Of a stretch of DNA of 10,659 nucleotides, positions 1-7,244 are shown in pieces. The translations under genes and the position numbers were made by a program. Position 1 is the first letter of the stretch; each line of letters starts with the position of its first letter. The notes beneath the pieces are model-generated. The model made no database searches, was not told the origin of the DNA, and saw nothing but the letters and a program-made list of their open reading frames with translations. The stretch comes from Chloromonas sp. AAM2 (Eukaryota > Chlorophyta > Chlorophyceae > Chlamydomonadales > Chlamydomonadaceae). The DNA lies in assembly GCA_004335635.1 (NCBI GenBank), contig QAXH01000606.1:1-10659 (forward strand), written 5' to 3'.

Positions 1-98
1 CTGTGGGTCTGAGCACCCTCAAGTTCCTGCGCGCCTCCACCACACTGACTGCTGCACCCAGGCCCAGATGCGTGGCAGTGGCGGCCTCAGCGCCATAC
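1..98 (-). CDS. Senescence/spartin-domain protein, 3'-most visible exon (runs off window)
   Basis: The exon follows a TTTGCAG acceptor at 105-99 and stays open for 32 codons to base 1, so the gene continues left of the window. Its first base completes a split codon: AG from the exon at 1172-1093 plus G makes AGG (Arg). It reads YGAEAATATHLGLGAAVSVV, then a basic tail EARRNLRVLRPT. In the senescence domain of ERD7 and spartin proteins, a conserved Tyr-Gly followed by a Glu-Ala-Thr motif opens a last amphipathic helix, and this is the clearest family signature in the window. No stop is visible. Whether base 1 lies at an exon border is unknown, because the next base is missing. Confidence 0.85.
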
Positions 99-1092
99 CT
101 GCAAACATCATACCGTAGATAATTAAATTAAATAATCAAGTGAATGCAGTACGTCATAATCACTTGGGCTTGTTTCCAGCAATCCCGACAATCTGCTTTT
201 TCTTGTCTTTTGAAGCGCGTATTATTTCGCCAACCAGCTTGATTTTTCGGCTTTGCTTTGCTTGACGCCACATTGTTATCATCCACCTCCGTTGGCATCT
301 GCCAGCAACCTACACTATCCAGTCTAGTCATGCAATCACGTCTTAACGATGAAGTCATAAGAAGACGCTTATTTTCAATTAGATATTTTGATTTGATTTG
401 ATTTGATGTACATGATATGAACACATGAATGAACACAGTCGAAATGCATGCACTTAGCCACACCATGCACCAAGCAATGCAAAGCAAAGCAGAAAAATGG
501 CTTCCCTGCGCCATGTCGTTCATTCCATTCAAACCACGCCACATGTCATGCGCCATGCAGTTGGCCAAAACAATTCTGTTTCCGCCAAGCTGATCAGCAC
601 TTCAGGGCAAGGAATGAATCATGCGATTACGATAGACTACATTCACCGTAAATCAAGTTATATGCAACAGCAAGCTCACACAATTATCCAGGCGCATTGG
701 TCACACTTGCCGTGCCCCGGCCTTCTTCTAAGCATAGCATCAGCTGGCTGTGTGTGGCGTGCGGCGCATGTGCTTGGCATAGGCTGGCTGACTTTCTCAT
801 TATGTTACAAAAGATCTCGCTACCAGTGGCCTGCACTCCTTCGTATTTGCTGTGCGTTATTGAGATCACTTAGAAGCGTGAAGAAGCGCTTTCGGTGTGT
901 AATGGCACGCATAGGGCCAGCTTACGTTATTACGCCCCTTGCGTGTAACAACCTGTATACTATATGACCAAGCACCATTTATACTCACAGTGTATTTGTA
1001 CTTTGCCTCTCTCTGGATATGTTGTAGTATACAATTGTTGTAACGGTGTGTACCATGTTGCACCTCTAATGCCGGGTACCCACCTTGCCTAC
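99..1092 (-). other. Intron, 994 nt
   Basis: On the minus strand it runs from GTAGGC at 1092 to TTTGCAG at 99. It contains an ATTTG microsatellite at 386-407. The longest open frame inside, plus strand 497-967, shows no family motif and no coding-like third positions. I see no other gene or RNA in it. Confidence 0.75.
386..407. repeat. (ATTTG)n pentanucleotide microsatellite
   Basis: Four consecutive TTTGA/ATTTG units lie in an AT-rich part of the intron. Simple slippage repeat with no evidence of function. Confidence 0.85.
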
Positions 1093-1172
1093 CTGTGGTG
1101 TACGACTTGAGTGGTGGCCTGGGAGAAGCTCTGCAGCACCTGGAGACCAGCCGCCTCAAGCGCAGCAAATAC
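1093..1172 (-). CDS. Senescence/spartin-domain protein, internal exon (80 nt)
   Basis: The acceptor is excellent: a T-rich tract ends in TTTTTCAG just right of 1172. The donor after CACAG is GTAGGC. The exon enters in phase 0 and leaves in phase 2. It encodes VFAALEAAGLQVLQSFSQA, then TTQVVHH plus a split Arg. This is an amphipathic helix with Ala, Leu and Val spaced for membrane contact, directly upstream of the Tyr-Gly motif, as in the senescence domain. The codon split (AG|G) matches the exon at 98-1 exactly. Confidence 0.9.
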
Positions 1173-1307
1173 CTGAAAAACAGAAAGCACGCGGGATCCC
1201 AGAAAACGTGCATGAAAGTACTTCGGTCCTGCGCAGGGCTCGAGCACAAGGGAATTGACCTGACAGATACAAGTTTGTCGTTGATTTTTCGTCTCGTGGG
1301 CTGCAGT

Positions 1308-1638
1308 CACGTGCTTAACCACGTGTAGACGTTTCCAATCAGACTCTTGATGTATGGTAGCAAACCTGGGCAATGGAGCAAAAGTAACTCATAACGATGG
1401 AGGCATGCAAGGTCAAAACCAAGGCCAAGGATGACCCACTTCAAGGCGCCATGCTCACCTCTTGCAATGCAGTAACGCCAGCTGCCAGAGCACGTGACAT
1501 CTGAGAAACGTCCACGCCCTTTCTGCTCAGCTCCTCCGCCAGCCCACTCTGTTTCAAGCGGTCAGCTGCCGCAGCAGCCACGTGACTCGTCGCCCAGGCC
1601 ACCCCTGTGGCACGTGGCATTGCATAACCGACCACGTG
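1308..1638. promoter_or_regulatory. Cluster of six CACGTG palindromes
   Basis: CACGTG (G-box/E-box core) occurs at 1308-1313, 1320-1325, 1491-1496, 1579-1584, 1611-1616 and 1633-1638. Chance would give about 0.08 copies in this length. Two copies lie inside the exon at 1604-1459 and four in flanking intron. Such sites bind bHLH or bZIP factors in plants; any regulatory role here is inference. Confidence 0.35.
1459..1604 (-). CDS. Senescence/spartin-domain protein, internal exon (146 nt)
   Basis: Enters after GTGCCACAG in phase 1 (G from the previous exon plus GG makes Gly) and leaves in phase 0 at GAG|GTGAGC, a strong donor. It encodes 48 residues beginning VAWATSHVAAAAADRLKQSG, followed by a charged stretch with EELSRKGVDVSQM, then RALAAGVTALQE. 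Joined to its neighbour it gives FTNRVAS-G-VAWATSH. This corresponds to the family's Gly/Ala-rich helix, a basic linker, and then the helix leading into the YG motif. Third positions are mostly G/C, unlike the flanking introns. Confidence 0.88.
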
Positions 1639-2358
1639 GAGAAAGAAACGGCACTACAGCTGCGGCAGGCCTGGAGAAGGCAGTCAGAATCGGACCCAAA
1701 AACCGTCCGAAACCTTGCACGGCGACAGGGATGTGGAGCCGCACTCGTAGGGTGGCAGAGCATTGGACAGGGTAGAGTCAGGTGACCTGAATGGGACATG
1801 ATGTGGCAGACCCAAAATCTCTTGTAAACATGACGGGCCGCATGCAGAGAAGCCGCACTGTGCACAGATGGCCTTGAGCCCGGGGGGCACAACTACCATC
1901 AAGCCACAAGATTGAAACAGCAAAACCGAAGATGCCCGCATCAACGCATTCAGATGCCTTATGACCAGGCAAACACCTAACCCACGCCCTGTCTGACCCG
2001 GCAGCTAGAAAGAAAGCAAAAAACGGACGCTGGTTAACGCAGTTGAGGAAGGTCAAGCAGTAATGCTCAACACCGTTACTTTGCAATGCCCCTTTTCCAT
2101 GGCGTCCGAGCAGCGCCACCCCGCACCAAAGCATCTCCGACAAACAGCCCTTTATTTTGAACCCTGAACCTGAACTTTGAACCCTGAACCTGAACAAGCA
2201 TCAGCCATAAATAATATGTCATACATTTCTTTTTCGTAATGGTTGAATACTTCTTCCCGTAGTCAGCCGTAGGTGATATGTTGCAGTCTCTTTCCAGGCA
2301 ACAACAAAATTGCCCCAAACTTTGCGATTTTCTTGCCAGCGAGTTCAGCACAGGTTAC
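1605..2358 (-). other. Intron, 754 nt
   Basis: On the minus strand it runs from GTAACC at 2358 to CCACAG at 1605. It contains two CACGTG sites close to its 3' end and a perfect 20-bp tandem at 2156-2195. Long open frames on both strands (for example minus 2197-1778) have no recognisable motifs and overlap each other; I read them as chance. Confidence 0.7.
2156..2195. repeat. Perfect 20-bp tandem duplication
   Basis: The unit TTTGAACCCTGAACCTGAAC occurs twice head to tail with no mismatch. Within it, CCCTGAA and CCTGAAC resemble a degenerate plant/algal telomere motif (CCCTAAA family), but two units are too few to call it telomeric. Confidence 0.9.
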
Positions 2359-2473
2359 CTGAAGCCACTCTGTTGGTGAAGGATGCCAGGCTGCCTGCCG
2401 CTGCCTTGGCGCTGCCCAAGCGCCTCAAAGTAGCCTCGCTGACCTTCATTGGGTTGTCAGCCGGGGAAATGCG
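2359..2473 (-). CDS. Senescence/spartin-domain protein, internal exon (115 nt)
   Basis: Acceptor ATTTTCGCAG ends at 2474. The donor after GCTTCAG is GTAACC. It enters in phase 0 and leaves in phase 1. It encodes RISPADNPMKVSEATLRRLG and then SAKAAAGSLASFTNRVAS. In senescence-domain proteins, a Val-Ser-Pro-like segment followed by a basic helix of the form LRR-x-x-x-A, then a Gly/Ser/Ala helix, marks the domain core; the order here is the same. An alternative acceptor, AATGAAG|GTCAGC, would shorten the exon by ten codons in frame, but lacks a pyrimidine tract. Confidence 0.87.
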
Positions 2474-2535
2474 CTGCGAAAATGCGGAGCATCACACACT
2501 CAGCGTGGGACAACGCAGCTCGAACACACATCATC

Positions 2536-2551
2536 GGGTGGGTGGGGTGGG
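2536..2551 (+). other. G-quadruplex motif with one-base loops
   Basis: The sequence GGGTGGGTGGGGTGGG has four G-runs separated by single T loops, the pattern that forms very stable parallel quadruplexes. It lies on the template strand of the gene, about 60 bases before the acceptor of the exon at 2473-2359. The transcript carries the complementary C-rich run instead. Confidence 0.75.
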
Positions 2552-2727
2552 TTGGAGGCGAGCAGGCAGGGCCGGGTTTGTGCCCCATGAATCAAGATTT
2601 TGAAAGTTTTTCTACACCCCCTCAGGGCCTGACATTGATCGCAGTCCAACACGGCGTGTGTTATGCAGATAAGGATGCCAGCGCGCGCACCGCCGCACAC
2701 CCATGCTTCTTCTGTGGCAACCACTGA

Positions 2728-2790
2728 GCAATATATACATAACAATATATATATATATACAATACATAGCAATATATATACAATATATAT
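2728..2790. repeat. AT-rich microsatellite (AATATATA type)
   Basis: Repeated CAATATATA and TATATATA tracts are interrupted by short AACA/ACATAG spacers. Low-complexity sequence; no TATA-box role is claimed, since no transcript start is nearby. Confidence 0.8.
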
Positions 2791-2794
2791 CTTG

Positions 2795-3250
2795 GACTAC
2801 CGTATTTACTTGAGATCACCCTGGCTTTTGGGGCGATGATTTTCCGCCAATCCGGGGATCGGGGGGGGGATTATTTCGGCCAATCTGCTTTTCTGCACTC
2901 GGCAGAAAATTAGCATCAAACCGGTCCGAGCAAACACACCATGGCATGATCACCGGAGGCAGCAACGGAGACGCTCAAACCTTCCCAGCGATCGAGCACT
3001 TTGCTCCATGCTGCTGTGCCGCAGGGCGCCTGTAAACCAGGGCTTGATGCACGGAGCACAGCCTGACCTCCACCCCAGGATTGCACCTTTGGTCGCTGAC
3101 AACGACAGATGCGAGGCGCAAGTTTCAGCTCAAGCGGGCTAAAGAAGAGGGAGAAGTCACAAACCGTTGAGCCTGCATGTTTGAAAACATGGTTAAAAAC
3201 GTGCTATCCGCTTATTATTTGACGCTTTTGGTGGACCCCCCCCCCGGAAC
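2795..3250. mobile_element. Possible non-autonomous DNA transposon remnant
   Basis: It starts with CTACCGTATTTACTTGAG, the style of terminus common in pogo/mariner-type short elements. Repeated blocks follow: GATTTTCCGCCAATCCGG, then a run of nine G and GATTATTTCGGCCAATCTG. Near the right side is ATTATTTGACGC followed by a run of ten C at 3236-3245. I could not find a clean matching terminal inverted repeat or a target duplication, and there is no transposase. The ends are approximate. Confidence 0.3.
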
Positions 3251-3260
3251 GGTGTCCCTG

Positions 3261-3340
3261 TGCCAGTGGCTTTACCAGTGCCACCCCATGTACCAGTAGC
3301 CTCATTCTCCGATGTCCTCTTGAAGACGCCTACCAGTGGC
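3261..3340. repeat. Dispersed TACCAGTGGC-like decamer, four copies
   Basis: TGCCAGTGGC (3261), TACCAGTGCC (3273), TACCAGTAGC (3291) and TACCAGTGGC (3331) lie within 80 bases. A further exact TACCAGTGGC is at 821-830. No function is recognised. Confidence 0.5.
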
Positions 3341-3533
3341 CATACCGTATCAATGCAGGAAAATGGTCGGATTTCAGAATTGGGCGAACCCCACCGAAGG
3401 CGAAAATTTGAACGCTTTCTGCCTTTTTGCGCCTAGACATTCAACGAGTTCAGTGCGTTAGAACCGTATATATAAAGTACATATGCAATAAATACAATCA
3501 CGTAAGAGATGGCCATGCACGGCCTGTGCGCAC

Positions 3534-3620
3534 CTGTGTGAGGAACTCGGCCCCGCGGGACAGCCCCACACTGGCCGCCTGCGCCGCGCCCCGCATCAGC
3601 CAACCTGCGGTGCGCGCTAC
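3534..3620 (-). CDS. Senescence/spartin-domain protein, internal exon (87 nt)
   Basis: Donor CACACAG|GTGCGC. The acceptor is GCAGAG before GTAGCG at 3620, in phase 0 on both sides. It encodes VARTAGWLMRGAAQAASVGL followed by SRGAEFLTQ. A Trp followed by a Gly/Ala-rich amphipathic helix ending in Gly-Ala-Glu matches the first helix of the senescence domain, which in this family directly precedes the VSP-like segment, here on the next exon. Choosing the acceptor two bases earlier (GCAG|AG) would break frame with the upstream exon, so 3620 is preferred. Third positions are strongly G/C. Confidence 0.85.
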
Positions 3621-3779
3621 CTCTGCAGCCTGTGGCCACATACCACACAGCACACGGGAGACACGTGGCGTCGGTTTCTGGAGAAACGGGCCAATAAACT
3701 TCTCTGGGCGCCGACCCTCTTAGCCTGCCCCCAACAATTTCCTGACCGCCCCAATTCCTGGGACGGCTTGACCTCTTAC

Positions 3780-3910
3780 CCTGGCCTCAATGCTTCCGGC
3801 TGGGTGTCCGTCCCTTGCCTCCGGGCCCCCGGGGGCCGCTTCTCCCTCCTTATATGTCGAGGCAATACCTATAACCGACACCAGGTGCTCCAGGACTGCA
3901 TCGGATGTGT
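3780..3910 (-). CDS. Senescence/spartin-domain protein, internal exon (131 nt)
   Basis: Acceptor GCTTGCCCCATGCAG ends at 3911. The donor is AGG|GTAAGA, very strong. Phase 1 in, phase 0 out. It encodes Asp (split codon), then TSDAVLEHLVSVIGIASTYK, then a Gly/Pro/Glu-rich linker (EGEAAPGGPEARDGHPAG) ending SIEAR. The Ser-Asp-x-x-Leu-Glu-x-Leu helix fits the family's step from the beta-rich part to the helical part. Two other in-phase acceptors (GATGCAG and GTTATAG, further left) would shorten the exon, but have poorer pyrimidine tracts. Confidence 0.83.
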
Positions 3911-4041
3911 CTGCATGGGGCAAGCACACATAGACGATGTTTGTTTACTTGTCATCTAACACTACCTTTATTTTTATTTTTCATTATTTTAAATGTTTAT
4001 TTCAGGGACCAGTAATCGTACGTGTCTGCGTGGGGCAAGCA
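3907..4041. repeat. Duplicated splice-acceptor block
   Basis: GTGTCTGC[A/G]TGGGGCAAGCA occurs at 3907-3926 and 4022-4041, 19 of 20 bases identical, 115 bases apart. The first copy spans the acceptor of the exon at 3910-3780. The second carries the same pyrimidine-rich tract and CAG on the minus strand, so it can act as a decoy acceptor. Confidence 0.75.
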
Positions 4042-4875
4042 AGCACCCATAGAAGTCGTAGTATCAAGTGTTTTACCGGCAGATGTGCCTGCCTGCGCGG
4101 GATAGAACGCACAAAACAGGGGCAGTGAGTAGCATCAGCAGCCATACTAATGGTGTAAACCAGTGCTCCAGGGCTTAAGTTGAAAAAATTCATCCCAATC
4201 TTAAATCGTACAATGCGTGTTCTGGGCCTCAGTCTTGAAGTTTCGCCTGGGAACGGCCGTAGGCTCCTGCGCTGGACAACCCATGAGTATTGCTTGCCAC
4301 TCCAGGTGCTGGTGCCGGAACCCTGAGGAGCCCCAATATTCTGTACTAATTACAAGGTGAAAGGGATGGGTGTGTGAAAAACAAATGGCCTCAATCCACT
4401 GTTGTCAGTAAACCGGTCAAAAAGCTGTGATGTCACCCCTTTCAGACTGCTGCGTGTGTCAGCGAGTGTACTTCACGCCCATCTTTGAGTGTACTCCGTA
4501 AAGACCATGTATCCCCTCATCCCGCATCAAATGATTAAGTGTTGGCGGGTGCGAGGTCAACAACCCCATTTCTGGTCTGCTGCGAAAAGTTTGAGAAACT
4601 AAGTGCGTTATCCTATCGCACTGCAAGAAATAAAACGCCTTGTCACATCACGAGACCGACGACTTTTGACTTATGTGTAGCTGTGGCAGTGTTGCAGCAT
4701 GCATGGATGATAAATCAACCAGTCTAGCAGCCACACGCATAGCCTTTCAGCTCGGTGACAGCGGCTGTGGGAACGCTGCGCGGAATGATATTCTGACTGT
4801 GTCTGCACCAAGCCTGCTAGCAAACATAGACGGCCACAGTAATTAAAGCAATGCAAGCGCATCTGTAATCCACAC
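3911..4875 (-). other. Intron, 965 nt
   Basis: On the minus strand it runs from GTGTGG at 4875 to CATGCAG at 3911. It contains the duplicated acceptor block and, on the plus strand at 3957-4006, a T-rich tract ending TTTATTTCAG that looks like an antisense 3' splice site. The rest (4060-4870) shows no gene, RNA or repeat that I can support. Confidence 0.7.
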
Positions 4876-4996
4876 CTGTTGGCAGTAAAACGGTGACGTA
4901 AAGGCCTGGGCTTTCAGGTACTGAGAAACTGAAGGTGGTCTTGTTGACTCGCACGCAGAAGACTTGGCTGCCCAGGGACCAGAAGATATCGCCCAC
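4876..4996 (-). CDS. Senescence/spartin-domain protein, beta-rich N-terminal part (121 nt exon)
   Basis: Acceptor CCATTTCATCAG ends at 4997. The donor after CCAACAG is GTGTGG. Phase 0 in, phase 1 out. It encodes VGDIFWSLGSQVFCVRVNKT, then TFSFSVPESPGLYVTVLLPT. The VGD-x-x-W strand, a basic residue with an aromatic pair (here K-T-T-F-S-F), and a hydrophobic strand ending in Leu-Pro are the hallmarks of the N-terminal half of plant senescence and spartin proteins. Alternating hydrophobic residues suggest beta strands. Confidence 0.9.
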
Positions 4997-5483
4997 CTGA
5001 TGAAATGGGGCATACACAGCGGGGTGATAGCACGTACATATAGTACATGCATGTCAGAATCGGTCTGTTTGCTAACCTAAAGTTGGGCCCAAGCGTGAGA
5101 AAGGCTACTGACTTTAATGAGTGTGGACTGCCAGACACTCTGAATATGAATATGCAGGTGTAATCGGCTATGGCGTCAGGTGAGTGAGAGCGCGAGTATT
5201 TTCTGGACAGGAAATGGTCCTTATCCTGTCAATATCTGGCTCAGCCTGTACATGACGATTATTGTACAGCATGCCTGAACTCCCAGCATGCATCCTGCAC
5301 AGCATGGGCTTGCACAGCATGGGCCTGAACTCCCAGCATGCATCCTGCACAGCATGGGCTTGAACTCCCAGCATGCATGTGAGTGTATCAGCGTACTCTC
5401 AGCGTCGACAGGTATAAGCTAAGCTGTGGGAAACCCTGATGTAACTGGGCGGAAGCTGAGAACCCTAGCCTGCCTTGACAGAC
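4997..5483 (-). other. Intron, 487 nt
   Basis: On the minus strand it runs from GTCTGT at 5483 to TTTCATCAG at 4997. A quarter of it is the minisatellite at about 5263-5378. Nothing else was recognised. Confidence 0.75.
5263..5378. repeat. Minisatellite, about 2.4 units of 36-50 bp
   Basis: The block CCTGAACTCCCAGCATGCAT, then CCTGCACAGCATGGGCTT, repeats at 5274 and 5324 and partly at 5361. The first copy has an extra internal GCACAGCATGGGC. Submonomers share CAGCATG, and several copies contain GCATGC. Copies are almost identical, so the expansion looks recent. Confidence 0.9.
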
Positions 5484-5549
5484 CTGTGCTTTGCAAACAG
5501 CTCCCTCAGCCTGTGAAACGTTGTAGATTGTGAAGACGCCCTGGCCCGT
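5484..5549 (-). CDS. Senescence/spartin-domain protein, short internal exon (66 nt)
   Basis: A long T-rich tract ends in AAACGCAG before 5549. The donor is CACAG|GTCTGT. Phase 0 on both sides, 22 codons: TGQ, then GVFTIYNVSQAEGAVCKAQ. Family members have a strand of the form G-x-[LF]-x-[IL] followed by an Asn/Gln/Gly turn and a strand that runs into the VGD-x-x-W strand. Here that motif is supplied by the next exon, exactly in frame. The donor starts GTCTGT rather than GTRAGT, so it is weaker than the others. Confidence 0.85.
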
Positions 5550-5661
5550 CTGCGTTTGGAAGCACAAACAACAACAAGCGATGGCATTGCTGATGGGTGC
5601 TCACACATACATGCAGGGACGGGCAACCAGTAATATGTTGCCGCGACCTAGTTCCACTCAC

Positions 5662-5681
5662 GAACGCTGGTTCCGAGCCAT
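5662..5681 (-). CDS. Senescence/spartin-domain protein, 20-nt microexon
   Basis: A TTTTTTCAACACAAG acceptor and a GTGAGT donor bracket 20 bases, ATGGCTCGGAACCAGCGTTC. It enters in phase 1 and leaves in phase 0. That is exactly what is needed to join the exon ending at 8558 (phase 1) to the one starting at 5549 (phase 0), which otherwise are out of frame. It adds Asp (split codon), then GSEPAF. Animal spartin has a short Asp-Gly turn and loop at this point between two strands, which supports it. Confidence 0.7.
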
Positions 5682-6552
5682 CTTGTGTTGAAAAAAGCAA
5701 AATATCCCTCTCAAGCCGGAAAAGGATGTCAGCCTGCTCCATCTTCCTTGCACAGACAAGTGCGTGCTTTAAGAACAAATAATTATTCGTGAGATACCAT
5801 ACCAATACCAGTACGAACGGTTGCACAGACGGGCAACACTAAGGCCAAAAAGTGAAACGCGGTTACTGGAGGTTCGACTGCCTTAGTGACCTTTGATACT
5901 ACAGATCAGCAAGAGCCCCGGGTAACTCAATGCAATACGATCACAGGCTCCTTGAACTGCTTTGCTTTCTGAAGACGGTCAGATTCCCTTGACTAGGAAA
6001 GGCCATGTTTCCTGAACAACCAACACACCAGCGTCGCACATCAGCTTGACCTGGCGAGATGACAATGTGGCGCTGGATCAGGCCACCCGATAATTGTGAC
6101 TACTGCTCTGCTACTGTCATGCTTCAGCCTGCAAAACGCCTGGTGTTGCTGTGCCAGAAATGCAGTCAGTGACAAACGTACAAGTAGTGAGGAAATGAAC
6201 CAGAATGCGCTAAGGTCCAATAGAGCTCTGGCAGGAAAGGCCACAAGCAGTGTGTGCTAGACCATGTTCCCTGACAGTGGTGTTGTCAGTGAAGTCCAGT
6301 GTCGTTGTAAGTGGTTTTCGCAGCCCCGCCGCGTACCAGGTTTGTCATCTCGGTGTTGTCCATGCCTGTTGTCCCTAGGTGCGTGCAATCAGCTCTCACA
6401 AAAAGGGTGGGCCAGCCATGCCGGTAGTCCAACAGTTGGTTGCACAGGTGTTGATGCGGCTGTGGATGATCATGATGTAGCCGTTTCCGCTGAGCCCCTA
6501 ACAGTGCGACGCCTCTGTGTTGTCTGACACTACTCTTCTGCCTTCTTGTGAG

Positions 6553-6625
6553 AGCTTACACGTTGCTGGGGCCCGACCAGAACGCCATGCGGCTGGACAT
6601 GCTGCCTGGTGTGCACTCCCTCCTT
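6553..6625 (+). pseudogene. Exon-like fragment on the plus strand, possibly a gene relic
   Basis: A pyrimidine-rich tract ends at GAG/AG near 6552-6554, and a consensus donor GTAAGTG follows 6625. The frame between reads AYTLL, then GPDQNAMRLDMLPGVHSLL. Nearly every third position is G or C, unlike the surrounding intron. No start codon context and no partner exon on this strand were found, and the acceptor lacks the usual YAG. It may be a duplicated exon, a nested gene's exon or a relic. I do not recognise the protein. Confidence 0.3.
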
Positions 6626-7029
6626 GTAAGTGTTCCTCAAACGTGAATGATGTACGTTTCTCTCGACTGTTGGCTGCTGTGTCCTTTTGCTTTCGGTTAC
6701 TGCTGCTGCTGTTCTGCTTCTGACTTGGCTTGGTGGAGAGGACTGGGGCTGTGGGAGTTGTGGTTGTGAGAGTTGTGGAGCAGCAGTGGAAGCAGTGCCG
6801 CTGGCACCTCTGAATGGGTAAATTGGACTGTCGAATTGTATTGGTGGCACCCCATCCAGACCCTGATGGAGATTCAATCCAAGTCATCTCTGCGCTTGAG
6901 GTAGCGCTGCACCTTGGTTCCACCGAAAGCTGGACGTATTCTGGACTGCTGCATGCTTTTAGCGTGCGTCAGCTGTTTCTGGACTAGACTATTTTACAAG
7001 GAGGGAGTGCACACCAGGAAGCACGTCCA
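6594..7029. repeat. Inverted repeat, 36-bp arms, 364-bp spacer
   Basis: Arm 6594-6629 and the reverse complement of 6994-7029 match at 34 of 36 bases, with a 25-base perfect core (6605-6629 with 6994-7018). The left arm holds the end of an exon-like frame and its GTAAGT donor; the right arm holds a degenerate copy with GTAAAA. No clean target-site duplication flanks the arms. Confidence 0.85.
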
Positions 7030-7204
7030 CGCAAATGGACCAATGTCATACTGCAAAAACATTCTTTTGCTGCAAACATTGAATTAGTTGCTACACGCAT
7101 GTCAAGGGGAGTTCAGCCTTGTCAGCAAGGGGTGGTGAGTTCCTTGTGGCTACAACCTCTCGAAGCGCCTTCTTAATCGCCCCGTTAGCTAAAACCGTGA
7201 AATC

Positions 7205-7244
7205 GAATCATCAAACGCACACTCGCATCATCAAACGCACACTC
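7205..7244. repeat. 20-bp tandem duplication, two copies
   Basis: G[A/C]ATCATCAAACGCACACTC at 7205-7224 and 7225-7244, with one mismatch. Confidence 0.88.

Larger units (their letters stand above)
2474..3533 (-). other. Intron, 1060 nt, repeat-rich
   Basis: On the minus strand it runs from GTGCGC at 3533 to TTTCGCAG at 2474. It holds a G-quadruplex motif on the plus strand (2536-2551), an AT microsatellite (about 2728-2790), a possible transposon remnant (about 2795-3250) with a run of nine G and a run of ten C, and a TACCAGTGGC-type repeat cluster (3261-3340). No gene was seen in it. Confidence 0.7.

Noticed and set aside
497..967. 156-codon open frame on the plus strand
   Set aside because: It lies wholly in an intron of the minus-strand gene, has no G/C third-position bias and no recognisable motif, and overlapping frames are equally open.
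2156..2195. Interstitial telomere repeat
   Set aside because: Only two 20-bp units, and the CCCTGAA motif differs from CCCTAAA-type repeats; a simple tandem duplication explains it.
1778..2197. 139-codon open frame on the minus strand
   Set aside because: It runs through the tandem repeat and intron sequence, with erratic composition and many Cys and Trp; no motif seen.
5263..5378. CRISPR-like array
   Set aside because: Units are contiguous with no unique spacers, and the region is a eukaryotic intron; it is a minisatellite.
6560..6862. Minus-strand Pro/Gln-rich frame (GLDGVPPIQFDSPIYPFRG...) with CATCAG acceptor and GTAAGC donor
   Set aside because: It looks protein-like, but it is phase 0 on both sides, while the exons on either side (8558 and 5681) need phase 1, so including it breaks the frame. 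It also sits between the arms of the inverted repeat. It might be an alternative exon or part of an inserted element.
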